A DNA stretch of 64,000 bases, from NCBI GenBank assembly GCA_963695505.1, contig CAVOGX010000022.1, positions 1 through 64,000 on the forward strand, read 5' to 3'. The stretch is from JACSRF01 sp963695505 (lineage in GTDB: Bacteria; Chloroflexota; Anaerolineae; Promineifilales; Promineifilaceae). Positions 36,099 to 45,867 of this stretch are shown one piece after another (positions within the stretch are counted from its first letter, which is position 1; the number at the start of each line of letters is the position of its first letter). A model generated the notes under the pieces. That model was not told where the DNA came from, searched no databases, and saw nothing but the letters and a program-made list of their open reading frames with translations. The translations under genes were made by a program, and so were the position numbers.

Positions 36099-36776
36099 GA
36101 CCCTTTTCTGGTAGGTTTGCCACATGGTTTCTAAATCGCTGGCGGTCACTGCGGTGACCGCTTTTTGCTGCTGCCATACCTCATACAAAAAATATTCCCC
36201 TTCGCGCATGTCCGCCCCAAAAAGTTGATGCAAATACTCAAAGGCGTCTGGGGCAAACGTCAGCCGCGGCCTGTCGGGAATGGTAAAAACCGCCAACCGC
36301 TGGGTGAGGGCAGCTTGCCAAAGATCGGCTGTAATCAGGTCGGGCAAATAGATGGTGAACAAAGAGCGGTCAGGCCAAACTGTGCCAATTTTTCGATGAG
36401 TGCCCACAATCAGGCGTCCTTTGCCGTGGCCCCAGCGCAGCAACCGGCGCTTCTCTTGCCGGCTCAGGCGTTGTGCTTCGTCGAGACAAAACGCACAGAG
36501 CGAGACCAATGGGGTTGTGAATTGGCGCTGCCCTTCAGGGATATATTCGTAGGCTGCAACCTGCCCTGCTGCCTGCAGAACGGCCGTTGCCTTGCGTAGA
36601 ATGGTTGATTTTCCGGCACCCTTGGGACCCAATAATTGAATATTGGCGCTGCCCTCCAGCACCCCAATGATTGCATCTGGCAGCACGGCAGCAGCTACCC
36701 ACTCTTGATCGCTCAACGCACCAAAGGGATTTCGGGTGTAACCCAGGCTGTGGAATGGAAACGGCCGTTGTCGCAT
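36078..36776 (-). CDS. Orphan P-loop ATPase, ExeA/AAA-like
   Basis: 232-residue AAA-type ATPase. Walker A LLGPKGAGKST (about residue 45), Walker B-like FCLDEAQRLS (about 90-98, with Asp and Glu) and an Arg-rich sensor region (RRLLRWGHGKGRLIVGTH). The N-terminus FPFHSLGYTRNPFGALSDQEW recalls the ExeA/TniB family, whose first residues read FGL..NPF. Start 36776 is chosen because GGAGG lies at the right distance; an overlapping ATG at 36782 is possible. No partner (ExeB, transposase or prophage gene) lies nearby, so its role is unknown. Confidence 0.65.
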   Translation of the reverse strand: MRQRPFPFHSLGYTRNPFGALSDQEWVAAAVLPDAIIGVLEGSANIQLLGPKGAGKSTILRKATAVLQAAGQVAAYEYIPEGQRQFTTPLVSLCAFCLDEAQRLSRQEKRRLLRWGHGKGRLIVGTHRKIGTVWPDRSLFTIYLPDLITADLWQAALTQRLAVFTIPDRPRLTFAPDAFEYLHQLFGADMREGEYFLYEVWQQQKAVTAVTASDLETMWQTYQKRVLPGGLG

Positions 36777-36837
36777 CACCATCCTCCAAAAAGTGTGGCA
36801 TAATTCTACAACACCTGCACCGTTAAGGAACCTTATC

Positions 36838-39510
36838 ATGACCGACCCCCTCATTCTCCCTCTCACGTCACCCGAGGCCCAGCTCCATACTGTGGGCGGC
36901 AAAGGACTCAACTTGGCCATTTTGGCCCGCCACGGTTTTCAAGTGCCCGGCGGCTTTTTCATCACAACCGCGGCATACCATCAATTTGTATTAGCCCATA
37001 ACCTGACGAAGGTGATCTCTCATGCCCTGCATAACCTGGATGTGGAAAACCCCACTTCTCTCCAAGCCGCTTCAACCGCTATCCGCGCTGGTTTTACCGG
37101 AGGAGAGATGCCACAGGCATTAGGTGAAGCCATCTTGCAGCATTACGAGGGTATGGGTGCAGTGGCTGTGCGCTCCTCTGCCACCGCCGAGGATCTGCCT
37201 GACCTCTCCTTTGCCGGGCAGCAAGATACATTCCTAAACGTTGTGGGCCGCGAGACCCTACTGCAAGCGGTGGTTTCTTGTTGGAGCAGCCTGTGGACAG
37301 CCCGCGCCATTGGCTATCGTTCTCGCAACCACATTGAACATCATGGCGTTGCTCTGGCAGTCGTGGTACAAGAGATGGTTCCCAGCGAGGCATCGGGGGT
37401 TCTGTTTACGGCCAACCCCCTCAATGGTCTGCGCACTGAAATGGTCATTGATGCGACATTGGGCCTGGGCGAAGCCCTGGTATCTGGCATGGTGGAACCT
37501 GATCGATACGTGGTCTCTGTGCCAGAGTGCACCATTCAGCACAAAAAGTTGGGAGCTAAAGCGTTGGCGATTTACGGCCGTTCCCAGGGGGGTACCGAAA
37601 CGCGGGAAGCCAAGGCGGCTAATCAGCAAGCCATTGCTGATACCGTCATTCAGGAGTTGGCTAATTTAGGACAACAGATTGCGGCCCTATACCAGACCCC
37701 GCAAGATATCGAGTGGGGCTTGGCAAACGGCGAACTATATATCCTGCAATCGCGCCCCATAACCTCCCTGTTTCCTATACCAGATGGGGCACACCCAGGC
37801 GGCCTATTGCGTGTTTTTTTCTCCCTGGCGTCGGTGCAAGGCGTTTTCGATCCCATAACCCCCCTGGGGCGAGATACGCTAAAAGGGCTTTTTGGTAGAG
37901 GTGGGGCATTGTTCAAAATGCGCCGCTCCATAGCCAATCAGGCTATCTTCTTTACCGCCGCCGAGCGCCTATTCATTGATATGACCCCCATATTTCGGCA
38001 TCCTGTGGGTAGAAATATTGAAAAATTGGCCTTGCGCTTCATCGATCCCGCGGCTGCCCAGGTTTTGCATACACTTCTCGATGATCCCCGCCTGCAACCT
38101 GAAAAAAAATGGTTCCGCTGGCGGACCTTGCGGCGCATTGCCCATTTCTCCCGCGTAATGATGCCTCGCGTGCTAGCTGCAGCGCGCCAACCTGAAAAAA
38201 CGCGCATCCAGGCCAACCGCGAGATTGAAGTATTTATTACAGATTTTGCCATGCGTTTTCGCCAGGCAAACAGTCTGACCGATCAGGTAAAATTATTCGA
38301 ATCATTCATGGATACCCTGGTTTTGGGTATTTTCCCGCGATTAGTATCATTAATCATTGTCAGCATGGCCATGCTCAATTTGCTCCTGAGGTTGGCAACC
38401 AAAGTAGGGCAAAACGGCCTGTTGTTGACGCGAGGTTTGCCTCACAATGTGACTACAGAGATGGATTTGGCTCTCTGGCAAACTTCAAGAATAATTGCTG
38501 CCAGCCCGGCATCCGGCTGGTTTGCCGCCCAATCACCAGAGTTATTAGTTGATGAGTTTTTACACGGTGCTTTGCCGCATGACGTGCAAACGGCCGTTTC
38601 TGACTTCCTTGACGTCTATGGCATGCGCGGTCTGGCCGAAATTGATATAGGCCGCCCACGCTGGCGCGAAAACCCCACCCCGATATTGCGCTCCTTGCAA
38701 AGTTATCTGACCATACCTGAAAACCAAGCCCCTGACTTGCTATTTGCCGCCGGGGCAGAAGCTGCTGCCGATGCCCTGGCAGCTTTGCAAAGCGCCTTGC
38801 GGCGCACCCGCGGCGGTAATGCCAAAGCTGCCTTGGCGGGCTGGGCTGTACGCCGTTTGCGGGCACTGGCCGGACAGCGGGAACTGCCTAAATTTGTCAT
38901 CATTCAAATCATGGGCATTATCCGCGCCAATTTCATGCAAAGCGGCAGGCAGCTTGTTGAGCGCGGTGTCTTAAATCAGCCAGATGACCTCTTTTTCTTG
39001 GCGTATGCCGAACTCAAACAATTGGCACAGGACGAAAATCTCCTTGCTGACAAGCAGCATGCAGCGACCTATCAGCCCCTCATCGCTCAGCGGCGAGCCG
39101 CCTGGAAAAAGGAAGCAAGGCGCCAGCAAATTCCCCGCTTATTGTTGAGTGATGGCCGTGCTTTTTATGACGGCATGCAGCCTGGGGAGGAAGGTGACTT
39201 GCAGGGCGACCCTGTGTCACCGGGCATCGCCGAAGGAACGGTACGTGTGGTGCTAGATCCCCACGGATCCCAGCTTGAACCTGGCGAAATCTTGGTTTGT
39301 CCTGGCACCGACCCCTCATGGACGCCCCTTTTCCTAACTGCGGGCGGTCTGGTCATGGAAGTGGGCGGCATGATGACCCATGGCTCGGTGGTTGCTCGGG
39401 AGTATGGTATTCCGGCCGTGGTAGGCGTCCATGAGGCTACGAAACGCTTGCAAACCGGTCAGAAAATTCGTATTGATGGGTCCACAGGCGTCATTATCAT
39501 TCTACCGTAA
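36838..39510 (+). CDS. PEP-synthase-related phosphotransferase, rifampicin-phosphotransferase-like
   Basis: 890 residues. N-terminal ATP-grasp pyruvate/PEP-synthase module: GGKGLNLAILARHGFQVPGGFFIT and VAVRSSATAEDLPDLSFAGQQDTF, then VVVQEMVPSEASGVLFTANP and DIEWGLANGELYILQSRPIT. A long helical middle follows (about 330-780). The C-terminal swivel domain has MEVGGMMTHGSVVAREYGIPAVVG with the phospho-His near residue 847. The PEP/pyruvate TIM barrel of PpsA is missing. This three-part layout and length match rifampicin phosphotransferases; the substrate here is unknown, so resistance should not be assumed. Confidence 0.8.
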   Translation: MTDPLILPLTSPEAQLHTVGGKGLNLAILARHGFQVPGGFFITTAAYHQFVLAHNLTKVISHALHNLDVENPTSLQAASTAIRAGFTGGEMPQALGEAILQHYEGMGAVAVRSSATAEDLPDLSFAGQQDTFLNVVGRETLLQAVVSCWSSLWTARAIGYRSRNHIEHHGVALAVVVQEMVPSEASGVLFTANPLNGLRTEMVIDATLGLGEALVSGMVEPDRYVVSVPECTIQHKKLGAKALAIYGRSQGGTETREAKAANQQAIADTVIQELANLGQQIAALYQTPQDIEWGLANGELYILQSRPITSLFPIPDGAHPGGLLRVFFSLASVQGVFDPITPLGRDTLKGLFGRGGALFKMRRSIANQAIFFTAAERLFIDMTPIFRHPVGRNIEKLALRFIDPAAAQVLHTLLDDPRLQPEKKWFRWRTLRRIAHFSRVMMPRVLAAARQPEKTRIQANREIEVFITDFAMRFRQANSLTDQVKLFESFMDTLVLGIFPRLVSLIIVSMAMLNLLLRLATKVGQNGLLLTRGLPHNVTTEMDLALWQTSRIIAASPASGWFAAQSPELLVDEFLHGALPHDVQTAVSDFLDVYGMRGLAEIDIGRPRWRENPTPILRSLQSYLTIPENQAPDLLFAAGAEAAADALAALQSALRRTRGGNAKAALAGWAVRRLRALAGQRELPKFVIIQIMGIIRANFMQSGRQLVERGVLNQPDDLFFLAYAELKQLAQDENLLADKQHAATYQPLIAQRRAAWKKEARRQQIPRLLLSDGRAFYDGMQPGEEGDLQGDPVSPGIAEGTVRVVLDPHGSQLEPGEILVCPGTDPSWTPLFLTAGGLVMEVGGMMTHGSVVAREYGIPAVVGVHEATKRLQTGQKIRIDGSTGVIIILP

Positions 39511-41340
39511 CCGATTTTGCCAGGTTGCGCGGCTGGTCGACGTCGGCGCCGCGCCGAACGGCAATGTGATAGCTGAGCAACTGCAGGGGAATGACGTTGA
39601 TGATGGGAGCTAGAAGATCAGGAGCGGCAGGTACATAAATGACCTCGTCAGCTTCCGCTTGAATGGCCGTATCCCCTTCTTGGGCTAGAGCAATGACAAC
39701 GCCGCCGCGCGCCTTGGCCTGCTGCACCTGGCTGACCATTTTGTCGTATAAGCCATCCTTGGTGACTATTGCCACTACCGGCATGGTCTCGTCGATTAGG
39801 GCAATGGGCCCATGTTTCATTTCTCCAGCCGGATAGCCTTCGGCGTGAATGTAGCTGATTTCTTTGAGTTTAAGCGCTCCTTCCAAGGCGACAGGATAGT
39901 TGATGCCGCGCCCCAGAAATAGGAAGTCGGTCGCCTTAAAAAAGTGATTGGCCAATTCCTCGTATTCAGCGTCATGGTCTAGAACGCGGCCAGCCAGATC
40001 GGGTAAGTGGGCTAGGTCGTCCACCAGTTGGCGTAGCTGTTGGGGGGTGACGGCGCCGCGCAGCTCGCCCAGGGCGCAGGCCAGCAGGTATTGATCAACT
40101 AGCGAGGCTGTGAACGCCTTGGTACAGGCCACGCCGATTTCAGGTCCGGCTTGCATGGCGATATAGCCATCTGAGATGCGCATCGCCTGGCTGCCAAAGG
40201 CATTGACGATGGACCAAAGAGTAGCCCCTTTTTCGCGGGCTTGTTCCATGGCTGCCAGCGTATCGGCCGTTTCTCCGGATTGGGTGATGGCCAAAACGGC
40301 CGTTTGCTCATCGATGATCGGATTGTAGTACCGGAACTCGGAGGCATACTCGACTTCCACCGGCACGCGGGCGATGGACTCAATCATAAACTTGCCCACC
40401 AGACCGGTGTAGTAGCTGGTGCCGCAGGCGACGATGAAGATTTTGTTAATGCGCTGAGCTAGTTCGGGGTCAAATTCATTTCCGGCAGATGAACACGGCC
40501 GTTTTCAAAGTCCACCCGCCCGCCCAGCGTGTCGATGAGGGCGCGGGGCTGCTCGAATATCTCCTTTTGCATGAAGTGCTTGTACTCGCCTTTGACGGCG
40601 CTGACCGGATCCCAGGCAATGGTATGCATGTCTGGCGTGAGGGCACGCCCATGCAAGTCCATAACCTGGTAGCTGGTGGCCGTCAGGCGGGCCATTTGCC
40701 GATTTTCCAGGAATATCATCTGCCGCGTATACTCGAGGATGGCCGGAATATCTGAGGCGATAAACATTTCGTCTTGGCCGACACCGAGGGTGATGCCGCC
40801 AGCATTGCCCAAGCGGGCACAATAGAGCGTGTCTGGCTCGTCTATGCTCATCACCACGATGGCGTTGGCGCCTTTAAGCTGGTTGATGGTTTGACGTACG
40901 GCCGTTTCCAGCGTCAGACCGGCAGCTACAAACCGTTCCAGCATTTGGACAATGACTTCGGTGTCGGTTTCCGATTGGAAGTGCACGCCCTCTGCCTCTA
41001 ACTCCTCGCGCAGCTCTTGGAAATTTTCGACAATGCCATTGTGAACGACCACGATACGGCCGTTCATGCTGACGTGGGGGTGGGCGTTCCGCTCACTGGG
41101 TGCGCCGTGAGTGGCCCACCGTGTGTGCCCAATGCCGATGTGGCCGTGCAGCGGGGAGTGCAGCAGTTTTTGCTCCAGATTGCCCAGCTTGCCGACATCG
41201 CGGCGAATGGCAATATGCCCATTTTGCTCCAGAACGGCCACGCCGGCCGAATCATATCCCCGATACTCCAACCGCTTCAGCCCTTGAACAACCACTGAAG
41301 ATGCTTCCTGCGATCCAATATATCCCACAATACCACACAT
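39497..41340 (-). CDS. glmS: Glutamine-fructose-6-phosphate aminotransferase GlmS, one frameshift
   Basis: About 613 residues. Makes glucosamine-6-phosphate from fructose-6-phosphate and glutamine. N-terminal glutaminase: Cys2 in MCGIVGYIGS, HTRWATHGAPSERNAHPH and VVHNGIVENF. C-terminal isomerase: two SIS domains with VACGTSYYTG, ITQSGETADTLAAM, ACTKAFTASL and HAEGYPAGEMKHGPIALID; the C-terminal DQPRNLAKSVTVE is canonical. A base is missing near 40455 in a CCCC run; corrected, it reads NLTPELAQRINKIFIVACG. As an essential gene, this is most likely an assembly error. No glmS ribozyme was recognised upstream. It overlaps the PEP enzyme gene by 14 bp, tail to tail. Confidence 0.93.
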
Positions 41341-42009
41341 ATGATGCCTCCTATTGGCGTGATTGGTGCATGCAAAACGTTAAAGCAGCGATTATTGCTG
41401 CTATACCAATTTTCCATGCTTGGCGTACCCAGGTTGAAGTTGAATTTGGGGGACGCCCCTTCTTAGTCCTGTAGTCTGGTTGGCAAAAAGTCCTGCAGCT
41501 TGAAAAACGAACTACGAGACGATTTGACTTGTAGACTACCTGTGCCACTCGTGCTGCGTTTTGTCGGTCAGTCACCTGAACCGCTTTGTCGCACCACTTC
41601 TTGAAGGGGCAAATTGTCAGAGTGTGGCCACCCTGGGAGGCACCCGCTGATCTTTCGACTTTCCGCGCCGCTAACAAAACGGCCGTTAGTCCCCACCTCG
41701 CGGTGAGGAACCTCCACCTCGTCAGCCAGATTCAAGAAAACAAATCTGGCCCTTGCGCTGTTTACCCCTGGACCTTTTCGGCCCGTATGAAATTGTTAAC
41801 AGCTTTCGACTTCATTCAATGCTGTCTTATATTAAGCCTAGCGTTAAAACCTTTCTGTTTTTCTTGCGCCAAGCGTGAAAATCCTAACCTTATCTTTATC
41901 ACTTGTCAACTCACCCATAACTCCTATACAGGTTTTGGGAATATTGCCAATTCAAAGCCATTGACAAGGTTCGCAAAGGGGCCATACTCTACAATCAAGG
42001 AAGGCAACT
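41341..42009. other. Long divergent intergenic region between glmS and the histidine kinase
   Basis: 669 bp without a convincing gene. It has an AGGAGG ribosome site for glmS next to 41340, an ACGGCCGT palindrome near 41682, a hairpin GCCAGAT/ATCTGGC (41725-41750) and, nearer the kinase gene, two possible promoters (TTGTCA 41903 with TATACA 41925; TTGACA 41961 with CATACT 41983). Open frames on both strands lack family resemblance and are probably fortuitous. The left part could hold a decayed gene. Confidence 0.4.
41961..41988 (+). promoter_or_regulatory. Promoter candidate for the histidine kinase operon
   Basis: Perfect TTGACA (41961-41966) and CATACT (41983-41988, four of six -10 positions), 16 bp apart, about 22 bp before the ATG at 42010. 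A weaker upstream pair (TTGTCA 41903, TATACA 41925) may add a second start. Confidence 0.5.
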
Positions 42010-44116
42010 ATGCGCGAACGATTGGGCATGCACCGCTTTAGCCTGACGGTGCAAATGGTGTTTAGCTTTGTGCTTCTGGTACTTTTTACGGGCCGTTGCC
42101 GCTGGAGCCCCGGCTGTCATCTTGATTCGCCAACAAATTGAGGAGCAAGCCTGGTCTCAAGTTGAGCAGGGGGCGCAAACCACCGAGGCTCTCTACCTGG
42201 CCTGGCAGAACAAGGTGCAGGATATGGCAACCTTGACCGCCCAGCGGCCTACGCTGCTCACTTACCTGCGAAATGGCGACCGAGTTGGACTCCAAAGTTA
42301 TTTGCACACCTTGCGCCGGGGCACAGAAATGAGCCTTATTTTGGTGTGTGATGCCGCACGTCAACCGCTAGCTCAGACAGGTGGAGGAGAAGTCGCTCCT
42401 TTTTGCGCGACAGCAGGTAATCCCGCATATCAGATAACGCTTGCTGACCCATCCCAATTGTGGCTCCTGTCTGCTGAAATGGTTGGGGAACAAGAGGTTC
42501 AGGGAATTGTGGTTGTTGGAGTACAGATGGACGATAGCTTTGCCTTAGAAATGAGCCAGCAAACAGGGCTGGTGCATACGTACCTTTGGCATGATACCCC
42601 CTTGTCTAGCAGTCTGCCCGGAGGTACGGCAGATTGGCAGCTTGAGACGCATCAACCGGTTGCTGCGGGAAATCTGGAGCGGGTGCGATTTGAGAGCAAC
42701 GGCCGTTTCTACAACACCTACCAACTCCCTCTCAATTCTGATGGATTAGTGGATGAAATTTCCCTGAACGTTACCAGCCCCCTGGCCGTGCAGCGCCGGC
42801 TTGTCTGGACCCTGGTTGGCAGTATTGCTGTTGCTGCTCTGGTTGCCTCCGGTGTTGGGGTGTTCATGGCCCGCCGTATTGGGCAACCTTTGAGCCAACT
42901 GGCCCATGCTGCCAGCCAAATCCGCACCGGGAACCTCAGTACCCCTTTAGACGTGCCCTCAAAGGTCCACGATGTCACCGAAGTGACCCAGGCTTTGGAA
43001 GGAGCGCGGATTGCCCTGCACCAGATGGTGCAGCAGTTGCAGCAAGCCAACGCCTGGACGGATAATTTGCTGGAATCTATCGTTGAAGGAATTGTGACCA
43101 TTGACAAGCACGGCCGCATTACTTTTTTTAGCCCTGGCGCAGAGCGCATAACTGGCCTGAAACAAGGCGACATTCTGGGGCAAAATTGCAACCAGGTCCT
43201 TCATCCTGCGGGAACCGACGAGCCCTTTAGCCAATTTATCCCTCCCCCTGGTAAAGAGCGCAAATTCGCCCTGGCTCTTGCCGATAAGCGACAAATCACG
43301 GTTTCCATAACTGGGGCGCGTTTGACACCCCCTGGCGCGGGAGAATCCGGTGTAGCCCTGGTCTTCCGCGACGTCAGCGAATCGGATCAAATTCATCGCC
43401 TAATGGGCCAGTTTTTAGCGAATATCACCCATGAATTTCGCACACCGCTTTCGGCGGTGGCCGCCTCCATTGAATTACTGCGAGACCAAGCTGACACGCT
43501 GCCACCTGAAGAACTGCGTCAGCTTCTGAATTCACTGCACCTCGGTATTGTGGGACTACAAACGCTGATAGATAATTTGCTTGAGAGCGCAAGCCTGGAA
43601 GTCGGCCGTTTCCGCATTTACCCCCGCCCATCCGACCTGGGCGAAATTGTTGGAGAGGCAGTCAGTTTGTTGCAACCCCTACTAGATAAGTATGGACAGC
43701 GCTTGTTAGTTGAGCTTCCGGTAATAATCCCGTTGGTTCAGGCCGATCCGCGCCGTATGGTGCAGGTATTGGTGAATTTGTTTTCCAACGCGATTAAGTA
43801 CAGCCCGGATGGGGCAGATCTGCAGATTTGCGTAGTTGAACGAGAGCAGCAGGTGCAGGTGATGGTGGCCGATCGTGGTCCGGGTATTCCATCTGGCTAC
43901 CGCCCAGAATTATTTCGTCGTTTTGCCCGAACAGAAACGGCCGATTCCAAAGCACAATATGGTGCAGGGCTTGGCTTATTTGTGGCCAAGGCCATTGTAG
44001 AAGCCCACGGAGGCGAAGTGGGCGTAGACGACAGGACCGAAGGAGGTTCCAACTTTTGGTTTACCCTACCTTTGGCCCCAATGAAATTACCAGACAAAGA
44101 ACCGGAGACCAGCTAA
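42010..44116 (+). CDS. Sensor histidine kinase (PhoR/VicK-like), one frameshift
   Basis: About 701 residues. TM1 (TVQMVFSFVLLVLFTAVAAGA) is interrupted by an extra G at about 42090, which also turns the iterated motif ACGGCCGTTGCC into ACGGGCCGTTGCC, a strong hint of a read error. Then an extracellular sensor of about 230 residues, TM2 (VGSIAVAALVASGVGVFMA), HAMP (RRIGQPLSQLAHAASQIRTGNLSTP), PAS (NLLESIVEGIVTIDKHGRITFFSPGAERITG), HisKA with His in LANITHEFRTPLSAV (about residue 474) and HATPase_c with NLFSNAIKYSP, ADRGPGIP and GAGLGLFVAKAIVEAHGG. Its response regulator follows after 34 bp. Confidence 0.92.
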
Positions 44117-44150
44117 CGCATCCACTTTATTCAAAAAAGGCGTGAATCGG

Positions 44151-44822
44151 ATGAAAGTTTTGGTTGTCGATGATGACCGCGTTTTAGCAGATTTAATTGC
44201 CTTTGCCCTGCGCCATGAAGGGTTTGAGGTACGGCTCGCCTATAATGGTGAAATGGCTCTAAGTCAGTGGGCAGCAGAGCGACCAGACCTGGTGGTGCTC
44301 GATCTGAACTTGCCCAAGATAGATGGCTTTACAGTGTGCCGCCGCATACGTGCGGAGGCAGACACTCCCATCATTATGCTCACGGTGCGGGGTGAAGAGG
44401 ATGATATTGTCCACGGTCTGGAAGTGGGCGCAGACGATTACATCACCAAGCCATTTAGCCCACGCCAGTTAGTGGCCCGGGTGCAGGCGGTTTTGCGCAG
44501 AGCGGGAATGGGCATGGCAACGGCCGTTTCCCAAACTGGCGCTCTCTCACTTGACCCGACTCGCCGCGAAGTGCACCTCGGTGATAACCCGCCCGTTGCC
44601 CTGACACCCTTGGAGATGCGTTTGCTCCAATACTTTATGACCAACGCCGGCCACGTTGTCAGTAATGAGGCAATTATTGCCTACGTTTGGGGGCCAGAAG
44701 GGGGCGACAGGGACATGGTGCGCCAGTTAGTGCGCCGCCTGCGGCTGAAAATCGAACCAGATGCGGCTAACCCTACGCTCATTGAAACAATCCCTGGTAT
44801 GGGTTACGGCTTGCGAAAATAG
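44151..44822 (+). CDS. OmpR/PhoB-family response regulator
   Basis: 223 residues. Receiver: VLVVDDDRVLADLI (acidic pair), phospho-Asp in LVVLDLNLPKIDGFTV, Thr/Ser in IIMLTVRGEED and Lys in YITKPFSP. C-terminal winged helix: LTPLEMRLLQYFMTNAGHVVSNEAII and VRQLVRRLRLKIE with IETIPGMGYGLRK. OmpR-type regulators bind 11-bp-phased direct repeats, and such arrays occur just downstream (44968) and in the pst intergenic region, so this pair is a good candidate for phosphate control. That link is inferred from context. Confidence 0.93.
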   Translation: MKVLVVDDDRVLADLIAFALRHEGFEVRLAYNGEMALSQWAAERPDLVVLDLNLPKIDGFTVCRRIRAEADTPIIMLTVRGEEDDIVHGLEVGADDYITKPFSPRQLVARVQAVLRRAGMGMATAVSQTGALSLDPTRREVHLGDNPPVALTPLEMRLLQYFMTNAGHVVSNEAIIAYVWGPEGGDRDMVRQLVRRLRLKIEPDAANPTLIETIPGMGYGLRK

Positions 44823-44967
44823 CTGACCTGGCATCGTTTCCAAATCGTCAATCAGGAGTGGCTATCTAACATTTTATGCTGTCATGTCGCATTTTGCCTC
44901 ATCGGAGGGGGAGTAAATAACTGACGGCTTCCAGAAACTCATTAACCCTCTTTCACTCTCTCCAATT

Positions 44968-45011
44968 TTGTCACAACATTGTCACAACTCCATCACGGCA
45001 TTTGTCATCCA
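44968..45011 (+). promoter_or_regulatory. Pho-box-like 11-bp repeats before the TSUP operon
   Basis: TTGTCACAACA (44968), TTGTCACAACT (44979), CCATCACGGCA (44990) and TTTGTCATCC (45001) repeat every 11 bp. The core TGTCA(C/T) is like the classical CTGTCAT Pho box. It lies about 100 bp upstream of the TSUP permease and 145 bp downstream of the response-regulator stop. Confidence 0.65.
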
Positions 45012-45105
45012 GCTACCGTAAGCTCTAGTCAAGTTTGCTGATCAAGAAGGGCTGGCATCAATAAAATTTCGTTCACACTTTGCCTGCCCATGAAGGAAAT
45101 GCGGT

Positions 45106-45846
45106 ATGGAACAAAACATTGCTGTATTCGTCGTCGTTGGATTTTTTGCCCAATTGATTGATGGCGCATTAGGCATGGCTTATGGCGTCAGCGCTACTTC
45201 TTTTTTGCTGGCATTTGGTGTGCCACCAGCCCTGGCCAGCGCCAGCGTTCACATGGCAGAGGTGTTTACAACGGCCGTTTCTGGGGGTTCACACTTCAGA
45301 CTGGGTAATGTCGATAAAATCCTGGTAGCCAAGCTGGTTTTTCCAGGGGTTATTGGCGCGGTGTTGGGGGCATACATTTTGACCAATGTGCCCGGTGAAA
45401 AAATAAAACCATATGTGTCTGCTTATCTACTCATTATGGGTGTTGTCATCCTGGTTAAAACATTGAAGAAAACCCAACTGGTTGAGGTAAAAAACCGGTT
45501 AATGCCCTTAGGGTTTATTGGTGGTTTTTTCGACACGATTGGTGGTGGGGGTTGGGGACCAGTGGTGGCTACGACGTTAATTGCGCGGGGAAACAGCCCC
45601 CGGTATACCATTGGTTCTGTCAACACGGCCGAGTTTTTTGTAACGCTTTCAGCTTCCATCACCTTTATGCTTACCTTGGGCACATTAATGTGGCAGCCTA
45701 TTTTCGGGCTAGCTGTTGGTGGGGTACTGGCCGCGCCAGTTGCGGCGATTGCATGCAAACATGTGCCGGCACGGGCCTTAATGTTTGTGGTTGGAATACT
45801 CATTATCTTTCTTAGCATTCGTACTATTTTCCAGGCGGTAGTTTAA
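45106..45846 (+). CDS. TSUP (TauE/SafE) anion permease
   Basis: 246 residues with about seven to eight TM helices. TSUP proteins move sulfite, sulfoacetate, thiosulfate or related anions. Family words: VGFFAQLIDGALGMAYGVSATSFLLAFG and, in the second half, LGFIGGFFDTIGGGGWGPVVATTLIARG, the paired internal repeat of TSUP. Good ribosome site (GAAGGA). It heads a run of transporter and UspA genes to 48697 and lies behind the Pho-box-like array, so the anion may be phosphate-related. That is inferred. Confidence 0.88.
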   Translation: MEQNIAVFVVVGFFAQLIDGALGMAYGVSATSFLLAFGVPPALASASVHMAEVFTTAVSGGSHFRLGNVDKILVAKLVFPGVIGAVLGAYILTNVPGEKIKPYVSAYLLIMGVVILVKTLKKTQLVEVKNRLMPLGFIGGFFDTIGGGGWGPVVATTLIARGNSPRYTIGSVNTAEFFVTLSASITFMLTLGTLMWQPIFGLAVGGVLAAPVAAIACKHVPARALMFVVGILIIFLSIRTIFQAVV

Positions 45847-45867
45847 GGCCGCTTGAGGAGGTGTGTC

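Noticed and set aside
41351..41677. A 108-codon leftward open frame upstream of glmS
   Set aside because: No family resemblance, no ribosome site and atypical composition; it runs through the probable glmS leader, so I treat it as fortuitous.
41341..41700. Possible glmS ribozyme upstream of glmS
   Set aside because: I looked on the minus strand for the conserved core and its pseudoknot words and did not find them.
41586..42041. A 151-codon rightward open frame overlapping the kinase start
   Set aside because: Cys- and Phe-rich sequence without domain features; it overlaps the kinase promoter and start in another frame.
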